A stretch of 6,465 nt of DNA from positions 1 to 6,465 of the forward strand of contig USIB01000072.1 of NCBI GenBank assembly GCA_900554615.1, given 5' to 3'. Each line of letters opens with the position of its first letter. Position 1 is the first letter of the stretch. Made by a program: the position numbers and the translations under genes. Of the stretch, positions 1 through 5,339 are shown in pieces. The stretch is from an uncultured Mycoplasmatota bacterium (lineage in GTDB: Bacteria > Bacillota_I > Bacilli_A > RF39 > UBA660). The notes beneath the pieces are model-generated. The model searched no databases, had not been told where the DNA came from, and was given only the letters and a program-made list of their open reading frames with translations.

Positions 1-295
1 CTTAAATACAGTAAGAGAGGCCAACGATGATAGGAAGATTTTAAGAGAGTGGCAACTACAAGATGCAAAGTTAAAGATAATTGAAGAGAATAATGCTGAG
101 AAGAGAAGGATACATAAAGAAGGAATTAAACAAGGAAAAAAAGAAGGTATCCAAGAGGGACTACAAAAAGGTGCAGAAGAAAGTAAGAAAGAAGTCATAA
201 TAAATATGTTAAGAAAGAAATTAGATTATACTATAATTTCCGAAGTAACAGGAAAAACAATTGAAGAGATAAAAGAAATAGAAAAGAATATATAA
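1..295 (+). CDS. C-terminal tail of a PD-(D/E)XK (Rpn-type) transposase/nuclease, 5' partial
   Basis: The gene enters from the left edge; the frame with codons at 2, 5, 8 and so on is open for 97 codons and stops with TAA at 293-295. It is absent from a start-codon-based ORF search because its start lies outside the window. The visible tail is highly charged and helical. It carries the glycine ladder typical of the C-terminus of Rpn / PD-(D/E)XK family transposases, with glycine every fourth residue (EGIKQGKKEGIQEGLQKGAE), followed by a short helical domain ending VTGKTIEEIKEIEKNI. In that family the N-terminal PD-(D/E)XK nuclease domain cuts DNA and promotes RecA-independent recombination; that domain is not visible here, so activity cannot be judged. 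These genes are often multicopy in Bacillota genomes. The family call rests on the tail pattern only. Confidence 0.72.
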   Translation, partial: LNTVREANDDRKILREWQLQDAKLKIIEENNAEKRRIHKEGIKQGKKEGIQEGLQKGAEESKKEVIINMLRKKLDYTIISEVTGKTIEEIKEIEKNI

Positions 296-320
296 AGTCT
301 TTAATATAAAGATTCTTTCT
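296..320 (+). terminator. Probable weak terminator after the Rpn-type gene
   Basis: Eight-base-pair stem 296-303 with 307-314 (AGTCTTTA/TAAAGATT, one G-U pair), loop ATA, followed by a pyrimidine run CTTTCTTCTT. It starts directly after the stop codon. The stem is AT-rich and the T-run is interrupted, so it would be weak. Confidence 0.4.
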
Positions 321-344
321 TCTTAATATGTATTTGTAAAGAAT

Positions 345-376
345 AAAAAAAAGAACACTTATAGTAAGTGCTCTTT
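345..376 (-). terminator. Rho-independent terminator of tRNA-Cys
   Basis: Read on the minus strand, AAAGAGCACTTA (376-365) pairs over all 12 bases with TAAGTGTTCTTT (361-350), counting one G-U pair, around a CTA loop. A run of T follows directly (complement of the A-run ending at 350). On the plus strand the same position is an A-C mismatch, which supports minus-strand use. It lies about 12 bases past the tRNA 3' end. Confidence 0.85.
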
Positions 377-387
377 AATATCTTTAA

Positions 388-461
388 TGGAGGACGTAGT
401 CGGATTTGAACCAACGCTCAGGGAGTTGCAGTCCCGTGCCTTACCACTTGGCTATACGTCC
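388..461 (-). tRNA. tRNA-Cys (anticodon GCA)
   Basis: A 74-base tRNA with every arm visible on the minus strand: acceptor stem GGACGTA/TACGTCC; D arm GCC-AAGTGGTAA-GGC; anticodon arm CGGGA-CTGCAAC-TCCCT with anticodon GCA (complement at 427-429); four-base variable loop GAGC; T arm GTTGG-TTCAAAT-CCGAC; discriminator T; and an encoded CCA end. It supplies cysteine for translation (codons UGU/UGC). One oddity is that the outermost anticodon-stem pair (27-43) is C-U, leaving four good pairs; the T stem has one U-G wobble. It is a single-gene unit with its own promoter and terminator, transcribed away from rluB. Confidence 0.96.
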
Positions 462-474
462 AAAAGACATTTTA

Positions 475-503
475 ATTATAACAGACTTTTTTAACTATTT
501 CAA
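475..503 (-). promoter_or_regulatory. Sigma-A-type promoter for tRNA-Cys
   Basis: On the minus strand: -35 TTGAAA (503-498), a 17-base spacer, and a perfect -10 TATAAT (480-475). Transcription would start near 468, about 7 bases before the tRNA 5' end. Confidence 0.85.
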
Positions 504-565
504 TATATTTTATGAAAAAAGTATAAAAAGTTGCCAAAAGTGATGTAATTATTAAAAAAATATAG

Positions 566-571
566 TATAAT
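566..571 (+). promoter_or_regulatory. Candidate -10 box for rluB
   Basis: TATAAT lies 27 bases before the rluB start codon, which gives a plausible short leader. No good -35 is seen at normal spacing. TTGCCA at 531-536 is too far (29 bases), and TGATGT at 541-546 is a poor match with a 19-base spacer. The -10 alone is common in such AT-rich DNA, so this is tentative. Confidence 0.35.
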
Positions 572-598
572 ATATTTACTTTGAGAGGGGAATTAAAA

Positions 599-1321
599 AT
601 GGAAAGAATACAAAAGAGAATATCATCTTTAGGATATTGTTCAAGAAGAAAAGCTGAAGAATTAATACAAAAGGGATTAGTAGAAATAAATGGAGAAGTA
701 GTAACTAAATTAGGTACTACTGTTAAACCAGGTGATATAATTACAGTTGAAGGTAATATTTTAGATAACAATAAAGCTTATGAATATTATTTATTAAATA
801 AGCCTAAAGGAGTAGTAACTACTACTAACGACGAGAAGGGTAGAAAAACTGTTATAGATTTAATAGATACTACTACAAGAATATATCCAGTAGGTAGACT
901 TGATTATGATACAACAGGAGCCCTTATTCTTACTAATGATGGGGAACTTGCTAATTTACTTATGAGTCCTAGTTCTAATGTAGATAAAACATATGTTGCT
1001 AAAGTAAAAGGAATAGTACAGATACCTGACCTTCAAAAGTTAAGAAATGGTATAGTAATAGATGGAATTAAGACTAAAAAGGCTAAAGTAAGACTAAAGA
1101 GTGTAGATAAAAAGAAAGAGACATCAGTGGTTATTCTTACTATTCATGAGGGTAAGAATCATCAAATAAAGAAAATGTTTGAAACTCTTGGTTATAAGGT
1201 AATTAAACTAAGAAGGGAGAAGATAGACTTTTTAGATTTAAAGGGACTTCTTCCAGGAGAATATAGAAATCTTTCTATAAAAGAAGTTAAAATACTATAT
1301 AGTTTATGTAAGAAAGGTTAG
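599..1321 (+). CDS. rluB: Ribosomal RNA large-subunit pseudouridine synthase B-like (RsuA/RluB family)
   Basis: A 240-aa protein expected to convert a specific uridine in rRNA to pseudouridine in the cytoplasm; RluB acts on a helix near the peptidyl-transferase centre of 23S rRNA. An N-terminal S4 RNA-binding domain (about residues 1-60: RISSLGYCSRRKAEELI, VEINGEVV, VKPGD) is followed by the synthase core (YEYYLLNKPKGVVTT). The catalytic motif GRLDYDTTG has its aspartate at residue 102. The RsuA-family C-terminal signature is EGKNHQIKKMFETLGYKV. Length fits the family. I chose ATG 599 because AGAGGGG (584-590) sits 8 bases upstream; an in-frame TTG at 581 would place that ribosome site inside the gene. 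RluB rather than RsuA, RluE or RluF follows from what Bacillota usually carry, so the exact target uridine is inferred. The next gene starts 11 bases downstream and is probably cotranscribed. Confidence 0.9.
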   Translation: MERIQKRISSLGYCSRRKAEELIQKGLVEINGEVVTKLGTTVKPGDIITVEGNILDNNKAYEYYLLNKPKGVVTTTNDEKGRKTVIDLIDTTTRIYPVGRLDYDTTGALILTNDGELANLLMSPSSNVDKTYVAKVKGIVQIPDLQKLRNGIVIDGIKTKKAKVRLKSVDKKKETSVVILTIHEGKNHQIKKMFETLGYKVIKLRREKIDFLDLKGLLPGEYRNLSIKEVKILYSLCKKG

Positions 1322-1332
1322 GACTTATAATA

Positions 1333-2688
1333 ATGCAGTTAAATATAAAAGAAACAAATGAGAATAATATTACAAAGATGGATAGTAGTATTAATATCGA
1401 TTTACCGCTGTTTAAATCTTTAATTGATAAAACAAATGAAGAATTAATTATTGATATGATTATGTCTAATAAGATAATTAATAAGTTTAAACAACCAGAA
1501 AAAATAATGAAATTAATTATTAATTGTGTTCTTGAGAAAGAAAGCATAGATGTTTTAAAAGAATTATTAATAGATGAGGGGATTCCTATATTATCTTTAA
1601 TACTTAGTATTGCTATTGGGTATAATCAAAAATATAATTATTTAAAAGAAATAGAGTCTGCGAGTGAAGTATTTATTTTTTCTAATGAAAATAATTTTAT
1701 TTCAGCATTAGAATTAAGTAAAAGATTTACTTCTAAGGTAATATTATCTGCTCAAAGTATATCTCTTATAGATTATAAGAGATTACTTGAAGAATATGGA
1801 ATTGAAAAGATTAAAGATTTAAATGTTTATATTGATTATCAAAAGAATAATAGTCCTATATCTATTAATTCGGTATATAATGTATCATGTTCTATTAATT
1901 CAGTAGTAGAAGAAATTAATAAATATGATTTATCTCCTCTTGAGAAGGTAACGTATGTATATGATATTGTTAAATATCGTTTATATGAAGATGATTTAGA
2001 AGATATTAATAATTCTAGAGATTTAGATAAGGTATTAAATGGGAATAAAATAGTATGTTCAGGTTATTCTAATTTATTTACAGCAGTATTAATTAGTTTA
2101 GGTATTAAATCTATACCAGTAATTGATTTGAATATTAGACATCAAAGAAGTCTTGCTTATATTAAAGATAGTAAATATAATGTAGATGGAGTATATGCTT
2201 TCGATCCTACTTGGGATAAGAGAATTAATGAAGATGATACTGAGTATTTAGATAGATATGATTACTTTTTAATGCCTATTATTAGGAGTATGAAAAGCTG
2301 CTACTGCGAAATAAGTGAAATACTAGATTTAGATAGAGAAGAATTACTTAATATTATTGATGGAGAAAATATGGAGTCTGCTATCTGGGTATTAGAAAGA
2401 CTTAATACTATTTTTACATTAGCAGATTCTAAATATGTTCCAGATAATAAGTATTATATGGTAGAAGATATATCAAAAGAATATGATAAAGTAATTGATA
2501 AATATTATTCTAGTGAGATAGGTTTTGAAGAATTTACTAAGTTGTTATATCATGTTAGAGAAGTTGAAGTTCTTAGTAATATGGTTAATAATTTAAATAA
2601 AGATAGTATTAGAAGTATATCTACAAATAGATATATGAAGATTAATAAGAGTAAGGTAAGAAGTAAGAGATATGGAGAATTAAATTAA
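1333..2688 (+). CDS. Transglutaminase-like superfamily protein, 451 aa
   Basis: A cytoplasmic protein with no signal peptide or membrane segment, containing a transglutaminase-like (papain-fold) domain at about residues 200-300. The triad is visible: Cys242 in KIVCSGYSNLF, His270 in IRHQRSLAYI, and Asp291 in AFDPTWDKR. The order, spacing and FDPTWD ending are typical of bacterial transglutaminase-core proteins. These can act as cysteine peptidases, amidases or crosslinking enzymes, so the reaction cannot be named. Residues 1-190 are acidic, helical and not recognised. Residues 300-451 are also unassigned and end in a basic stretch (KINKSKVRSKRYG). AGGA at 1320-1323, 9 bases before ATG 1333, is the likely ribosome site. 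It lies 11 bp after rluB and 52 bp before the ylbD-like gene. Domain confidence is high; substrate is unknown. A role in modifying the neighbouring coat-like proteins is speculation. Confidence 0.85.
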   Translation: MQLNIKETNENNITKMDSSINIDLPLFKSLIDKTNEELIIDMIMSNKIINKFKQPEKIMKLIINCVLEKESIDVLKELLIDEGIPILSLILSIAIGYNQKYNYLKEIESASEVFIFSNENNFISALELSKRFTSKVILSAQSISLIDYKRLLEEYGIEKIKDLNVYIDYQKNNSPISINSVYNVSCSINSVVEEINKYDLSPLEKVTYVYDIVKYRLYEDDLEDINNSRDLDKVLNGNKIVCSGYSNLFTAVLISLGIKSIPVIDLNIRHQRSLAYIKDSKYNVDGVYAFDPTWDKRINEDDTEYLDRYDYFLMPIIRSMKSCYCEISEILDLDREELLNIIDGENMESAIWVLERLNTIFTLADSKYVPDNKYYMVEDISKEYDKVIDKYYSSEIGFEEFTKLLYHVREVEVLSNMVNNLNKDSIRSISTNRYMKINKSKVRSKRYGELN

Positions 2689-2710
2689 GACTTAATAGTC
2701 TTTTTCTTTT
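2687..2710 (+). terminator. Short terminator overlapping the stop codon of the transglutaminase-like gene
   Basis: Stem AAGACT (2687-2692) with AGTCTT (2697-2702), loop TAAT, and T-run TTTTTCTTTT through 2710. It has only six pairs, two of them G-C, so it may be leaky and allow some read-through into the ylbD-like gene. Confidence 0.55.
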
Positions 2711-2740
2711 GCTCTAACATATAATTTAATAGGTGATGTT

Positions 2741-3136
2741 ATGACCAAGATAGATAATTTTAAAGAGTTTGTTAGAAATAATCCTAATTTAATTAGTTAT
2801 GTTCATCAGGGAGAATATTCTTGGCAGTATTTTTATGAGTTATATGATTTATATGGAGAAAATAATGATATATGGAATAAATATTTAAGTAAGAAGGAAG
2901 AAGTTAGTTCTAATTTAAATAGTACTACTAATGATAATGGAAGTAGTAATAATAATATTAATAATTCATTAGGTAATATAGTTGATATGGTAAAAAAACT
3001 TGATCCAAATAAATTACAAGATGGTTTGTCTTCTGTACAAAAGGCTATAGATTTATTTGGAGGACTTTTAGTAAAAGGTAAGAGTAGTACTAGTACTTAT
3101 AATCCTAGACCAGTATACAAGAGGTTTGATGATTAA
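2741..3136 (+). CDS. ylbD: YlbD-like protein (putative coat protein family)
   Basis: A 131-aa soluble protein resembling Bacillus YlbD, a family annotated as putative spore coat protein with no established biochemical role. Family marks, recognised from memory of Bacillus YlbD, are the N-terminal FKEFVRNNPNLI; the tryptophan-rich segment YSWQYFYELYDLYGENNDIW; a low-complexity Ser/Asn linker (about residues 55-77); a helical segment of the form VDMVKKLDPNKLQDGLSSVQ (about residues 80-105); and a short aromatic/basic tail RPVYKRFDD similar to the usual PFYF-type ending. Length matches the Bacillus protein (about 130 aa). AGGTGAT (2731-2737) precedes ATG 2741. The stop overlaps the start of the ylbE-like gene by one base (TAATG), so the two are translationally coupled, in the same order as ylbD-ylbE in Bacillus. 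Whether this organism forms spores cannot be told from the window. Confidence 0.78.
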   Translation: MTKIDNFKEFVRNNPNLISYVHQGEYSWQYFYELYDLYGENNDIWNKYLSKKEEVSSNLNSTTNDNGSSNNNINNSLGNIVDMVKKLDPNKLQDGLSSVQKAIDLFGGLLVKGKSSTSTYNPRPVYKRFDD

Positions 3137-3357
3137 TGACTATTGAGAATCAAATAAGACTATCTAATGACCAGATGTTAACAAGATTTATTAGAGAGTA
3201 TCCAATATGGTATAAAAGATTAAATAGGAATCCTGATTTATTTAATGATATGATTATGGATATGAAAGAAAAATATAAATTAACTACTAGTGATAGGATT
3301 AATAATACATTAAATAGTATAAATATGTTAAAAACTTTTTTAGATGTGCTAAAATAA
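3136..3357 (+). CDS. ylbE: YlbE-like protein
   Basis: A small 73-aa protein of the YlbE-like family, whose function is not established. The family core is visible: FIREYPIWYKRLNRNPDLFNDM closely follows the Bacillus pattern of an FIR..P.WYR.L.RNP helix-turn, followed by a helical C-terminus (RINNTLNSINMLKTFLDVL). Length is close to the Bacillus protein (under 80 aa). The ATG shares its first base with the TAA of the preceding ylbD-like gene, so translation is probably by termination-reinitiation and roughly equal output is expected. The conserved pairing with ylbD supports a shared role, possibly in the cell envelope or coat, which is inference. No catalytic motif, signal peptide or membrane helix is seen. 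Confidence 0.8.
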   Translation: MTIENQIRLSNDQMLTRFIREYPIWYKRLNRNPDLFNDMIMDMKEKYKLTTSDRINNTLNSINMLKTFLDVLK

Positions 3358-3358
3358 A

Positions 3359-3385
3359 AATACCAAGATAAGATGTCTTGGTATT
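3359..3385. terminator. Bidirectional terminator between ylbE and the rodA/ftsW-type gene
   Basis: A ten-base-pair perfect stem, AATACCAAGA (3359-3368) with TCTTGGTATT (3376-3385), and a seven-base loop. On the plus strand it is followed by AATTTTT; on the minus strand by TTTTTATTTT. It ends the convergent ylbDE and rodA/ftsW transcripts and overlaps the rodA/ftsW stop codon (3384-3386). Confidence 0.88.
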
Positions 3386-4514
3386 AATTTTTAAATCTTA
3401 GTTTTTCATTTGATATATTAAAGAGCATTCCTATTAGTATCATATAAGATAATAGGGAAGAACCACCATATGATACAAAGGGAAGAGTAATACCCATGAT
3501 AGGAAGTAGTCCAATAGTCATACTAATATTTTGTATTTGTTGAAAGAGTAGTACTGCTATTATACCTCCTACTGTGAATTTATCATAACTATTAGTAGTT
3601 TTACTTGATAAAGATATTATATTTAAATCAAAGTATATAAGCAAAGATATTAATATAAGTACTCCAATGAAACCAAAGTTAGAAGCAAATACAGCAAATA
3701 TAAAGTCTGTTTGCATTTCAGGAAAGTAAATAGGAGTATGATTAAATCCATGTCCTAGAGGACCTGCAGATCCGATAGCAGTAATACTATTAGTAAGTTG
3801 GAGACCACTAGAATTAGACCAATTTAATATTCTATCCATTCGGTAGAAGAAACTAGTACCAAATATTTTGATAAATAAGTCTCCATCTAGGAAATATACT
3901 GCTAGAAAAGCACCTCCTAGTAAAACAATAATACCAATGGTGGCAATAAACCATCTATTTCTAAATCCAGCCGTAAAGAGCATAACTATTGTTATAATAA
4001 AATAAATAAGGACTGCTCCTGTATCTGGTTCGATAAATGTAAGAATAGAAGGTATACCTACTACTATTAATACTTTAATTAGAAATCTAAACTCTTCTCC
4101 TATATCATTTCTTTTTCTTTCGGTGTTAAAGTCTCCTATCATACGAGAGAGAGTTATTATTAGAAATATTTTCATAAACTCAGATGGTTGAAAACTACCT
4201 ATATAGGGTATTATAAACCAACATCTAGCATTATTTATTGGTTTACCAATAAATAATACTAGTATTAAGAGAAATACTCCTACTAAATAAAATATATAAG
4301 CATTATTATATAAAAACTTATTTCCAAATAACATCATAACATATGCGATAATAAAACCAAGTGTATACCATAATATTTGTTTTAAATATAGGTTTTGTAA
4401 ATCACTAGGTAATAAGGCTCTACTACAATATATGGTTATTACACTAATAATACCAAATATTATGAGTGGTATTAATATATTATATTCTACTTTAAACTTA
4501 GATTCTTTCTTCAC
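3384..4514 (-). CDS. rodA: RodA/FtsW/SpoVE-family peptidoglycan glycosyltransferase (SEDS), most likely RodA
   Basis: A 376-aa integral membrane protein that would polymerise lipid II into glycan strands with a class B penicillin-binding protein, for cell elongation (RodA) or division (FtsW). About ten hydrophobic segments are visible. Conserved SEDS motifs appear in order: SFQPSEFMKI, IEPDTGAVLIY, AIGSAGPLGHGF, PEMQTDFIFAVF with the catalytic aspartate (residue 270), MTIGLLPIMGITLPFVSYGGSSLL. I start at GTG 4514 because GAGAGTGAT sits directly upstream; the frame stays open a further 23 codons to an ATG at 4583, but that segment has no ribosome site and covers the promoter region. Oddity: after TDFIFAV the usual (A/G)EELG-type Glu-Glu is replaced by Ser-Asn (FASNFGFIG). 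It is monocistronic and divergent from the Asn-rich gene. RodA is preferred over FtsW because it stands alone outside a division cluster; this is not certain. Confidence 0.88.
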   Translation of the reverse strand: MKKESKFKVEYNILIPLIIFGIISVITIYCSRALLPSDLQNLYLKQILWYTLGFIIAYVMMLFGNKFLYNNAYIFYLVGVFLLILVLFIGKPINNARCWFIIPYIGSFQPSEFMKIFLIITLSRMIGDFNTERKRNDIGEEFRFLIKVLIVVGIPSILTFIEPDTGAVLIYFIITIVMLFTAGFRNRWFIATIGIIVLLGGAFLAVYFLDGDLFIKIFGTSFFYRMDRILNWSNSSGLQLTNSITAIGSAGPLGHGFNHTPIYFPEMQTDFIFAVFASNFGFIGVLILISLLIYFDLNIISLSSKTTNSYDKFTVGGIIAVLLFQQIQNISMTIGLLPIMGITLPFVSYGGSSLLSYMILIGMLFNISNEKLRFKN

Positions 4515-4611
4515 TTTTATCACTCTCTTAATTATAATACCACAAATATTAAAAATAATAAATATAAATCTATTTATTTTCATATATTTAGTAGAGGGTG
4601 ATAAAAGTGAA
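4510..4611. repeat. Near-identical inverted translation-start regions of two divergent genes
   Basis: TTCACTTTTATCACTCTCT (4510-4528) is the inverse complement of AGAGGGTGATAAAAGTGAA (4593-4611) at 18 of 19 positions. Each arm contains the Shine-Dalgarno (GAG(A/G)GTGAT), an AAAA spacer and a GTG start, for rodA on the minus strand and the Asn-rich gene on the plus strand. The 64-base space between holds the divergent promoters. Confidence 0.85.
4531..4542 (-). promoter_or_regulatory. Candidate extended -10 region of rodA
   Basis: On the minus strand TGGTATTATAAT (4542-4531) offers either an extended -10 (TGG-TATTAT) or a perfect TATAAT. Both -35 regions are plain AT-rich sequence with no clear TTGACA. 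It lies immediately upstream of the ribosome site used for GTG 4514, so the leader would be very short. Confidence 0.4.
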
Positions 4612-4933
4612 TGAACTTCCGAAAATGTATCATAATAAAATTGATAAAAATATTAATAATAATGAGAGAGTATTCTCTACATTAAATAATGATAATATTA
4701 TTAATAATACTAATAATAGTTTTATTAATAATAGAAATAATCTTACTGTTGAACAGAAGATAGTTAATATTTTTAATTCTCCTAATTATATTTATAAGAT
4801 TGATGTAGTTATTGTTACTGATAAATATAAAGAGGTTAAGAGAATTATTGGTAAAAATAATAATAATTTAATTACTATGGATAATGAATATATTCCTATT
4901 AATACTATTAGAGATATTTATATTAATAAATAA
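4607..4933 (+). CDS. Asparagine-rich orphan protein, 108 aa, function unknown
   Basis: I do not recognise this protein. It is soluble by appearance, with no signal peptide or membrane helix. Asparagine makes up 27 of 108 residues, concentrated in a low-complexity stretch (about 15-45, for example NNDNIINNTNNSFINNRNN). The second half (about 60-108) is more ordered: IYKIDVVIVTDKYKEVKRII, then GKNNNNLITMDNEYIPINTI. This alternating hydrophobic pattern, with a G..NLI....YIPI..I motif, resembles a small beta-barrel such as those in some spore-coat or Sm-like proteins; that is a guess. GTG 4607 is preferred over the in-frame GTG at 4598, which lies inside the GAGGGTGAT ribosome site. AT-rich codons (AAT for Asn) match neighbouring genes, so the composition does not suggest recent transfer. 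It is divergent from rodA and shares a near-identical start region. Confidence 0.65.
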   Translation: MNELPKMYHNKIDKNINNNERVFSTLNNDNIINNTNNSFINNRNNLTVEQKIVNIFNSPNYIYKIDVVIVTDKYKEVKRIIGKNNNNLITMDNEYIPINTIRDIYINK

Positions 4934-5000
4934 ATATTTCTTTTTTATTTATGTATTATTTAATAAAAAAGTAGTAAAAATTATTTTATATAATAGAAAC

Positions 5001-5020
5001 TTGAGACTCAACTAGTACTA
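5001..5020. repeat. Two adjacent small palindromes in noncoding DNA
   Basis: TTGAGACTCAA (5001-5011) and TAGTACTA (5013-5020) are both perfect inverted repeats, one base apart. They lie in the 153-base gap between the Asn-rich gene and the minus-strand zinc-ribbon gene. A TATAAT sits just before them at 4989-4994, without a recognisable -35. Confidence 0.6.
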
Positions 5021-5035
5021 TTTTGTTACACGACT

Positions 5036-5070
5036 AAAAGTGGGACGGCTGTCTCACTTTTAAAACTTTT
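5036..5070 (+). terminator. Strong hairpin with T-tract: terminator or end structure of a mobile element
   Basis: An 11-base-pair stem, AAAAGTGGGAC (5036-5046) with GTCTCACTTTT (5051-5061), closes on a GGCT loop. It has one G-U pair on the plus strand (an A-C mismatch on the minus strand, so plus is favoured). TTTT, AAAAC and TTTTT follow. It is the only good terminator downstream of the Asn-rich gene, though 100 bases past its stop. It could also be the terminator of a small RNA starting near 5001, or a structured end of the neighbouring IS91-like remnant. Confidence 0.6.
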
Positions 5071-5086
5071 TAAATTGTCTAATTAA

Positions 5087-5338
5087 TTATTTTTCTTCTT
5101 TATAAATATGGTGAAATTCTCTCTTAGATTTGTAATCTATTGGAACACATTTATTGAAATTATATTTTGAACAAATAATATATGGTGGTGTGGATATAGG
5201 TAATCCATTCCATTCATCTTCTTGTTCAAATTCTAGTACTGCTTCAATAGGTGCTTCAAACTTGTTTTTACATTTTGGACAGATGTAAGCAACTATTTTG
5301 CCACTTAATTTAAATGGAAAAATTTCAAAATCAAACAT
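5087..5338 (-). CDS. Small zinc-ribbon protein, 83 aa, with one apparent ligand lost
   Basis: I do not recognise a named family. The product has a CPKC knuckle (Cys20, Cys23) after the N-terminal PFKLSGKIVAYI and a second knuckle ICSKYNFNKC, in which Cys56 is followed by Tyr59 where a CxxC zinc site would have cysteine; TAT is one transition from TGT. Cys64 might substitute as a ligand. Between the knuckles is an acidic segment with EDEWNGLPISTPPY. ATG 5338 is chosen because GGAGGAGGA (5351-5343) stands directly before it; an in-frame ATG at 5368 would put that site inside the gene. The start is one base past the stop of the transposase remnant, whose last Gly-Gly-Gly codons supply the ribosome site, so the two were translationally coupled. 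It was probably an accessory gene of that element. Zinc binding is inferred from the knuckles. Confidence 0.6.
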   Translation of the reverse strand: MFDFEIFPFKLSGKIVAYICPKCKNKFEAPIEAVLEFEQEDEWNGLPISTPPYIICSKYNFNKCVPIDYKSKREFHHIYKEEK

Positions 5339-5339
5339 A

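Noticed and set aside
581..598. TTG start for rluB
   Set aside because: It would place the clear AGAGGGG ribosome site inside the coding region; the ATG at 599 is ideally spaced.
472..771. 99-residue minus-strand reading frame
   Set aside because: It overlaps the tRNA promoter and the first part of rluB antisense; its residues are a shadow of AT-rich coding DNA and it has no convincing ribosome site.
1287..1547. 86-residue minus-strand reading frame, hydrophobic
   Set aside because: It is antisense to the rluB end and the transglutaminase-like gene; Ile/Leu/Ser-rich frames arise automatically opposite AAT/GAT-rich codons.
2720..2725. TATAAT upstream of ylbD as a promoter
   Set aside because: Transcription would start at the ribosome site itself, and no -35 is recognisable; it may be chance in AT-rich DNA.
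4515..4583. 23-residue N-terminal extension of the rodA-type protein
   Set aside because: No ribosome site precedes the ATG at 4583, and the segment contains the likely promoter; the GTG at 4514 has a good ribosome site.
4432..4614. 60-residue plus-strand hydrophobic frame
   Set aside because: It is antisense to the rodA start and overlaps the divergent promoter region and the Asn-rich gene start.
4670..4880. Repeated AAT/TAAT units suggesting a simple-sequence repeat or CRISPR-like array
   Set aside because: Spacing is irregular and the repeats follow the codon frame of the Asn-rich protein; no conserved repeat-spacer pattern exists anywhere in the window.
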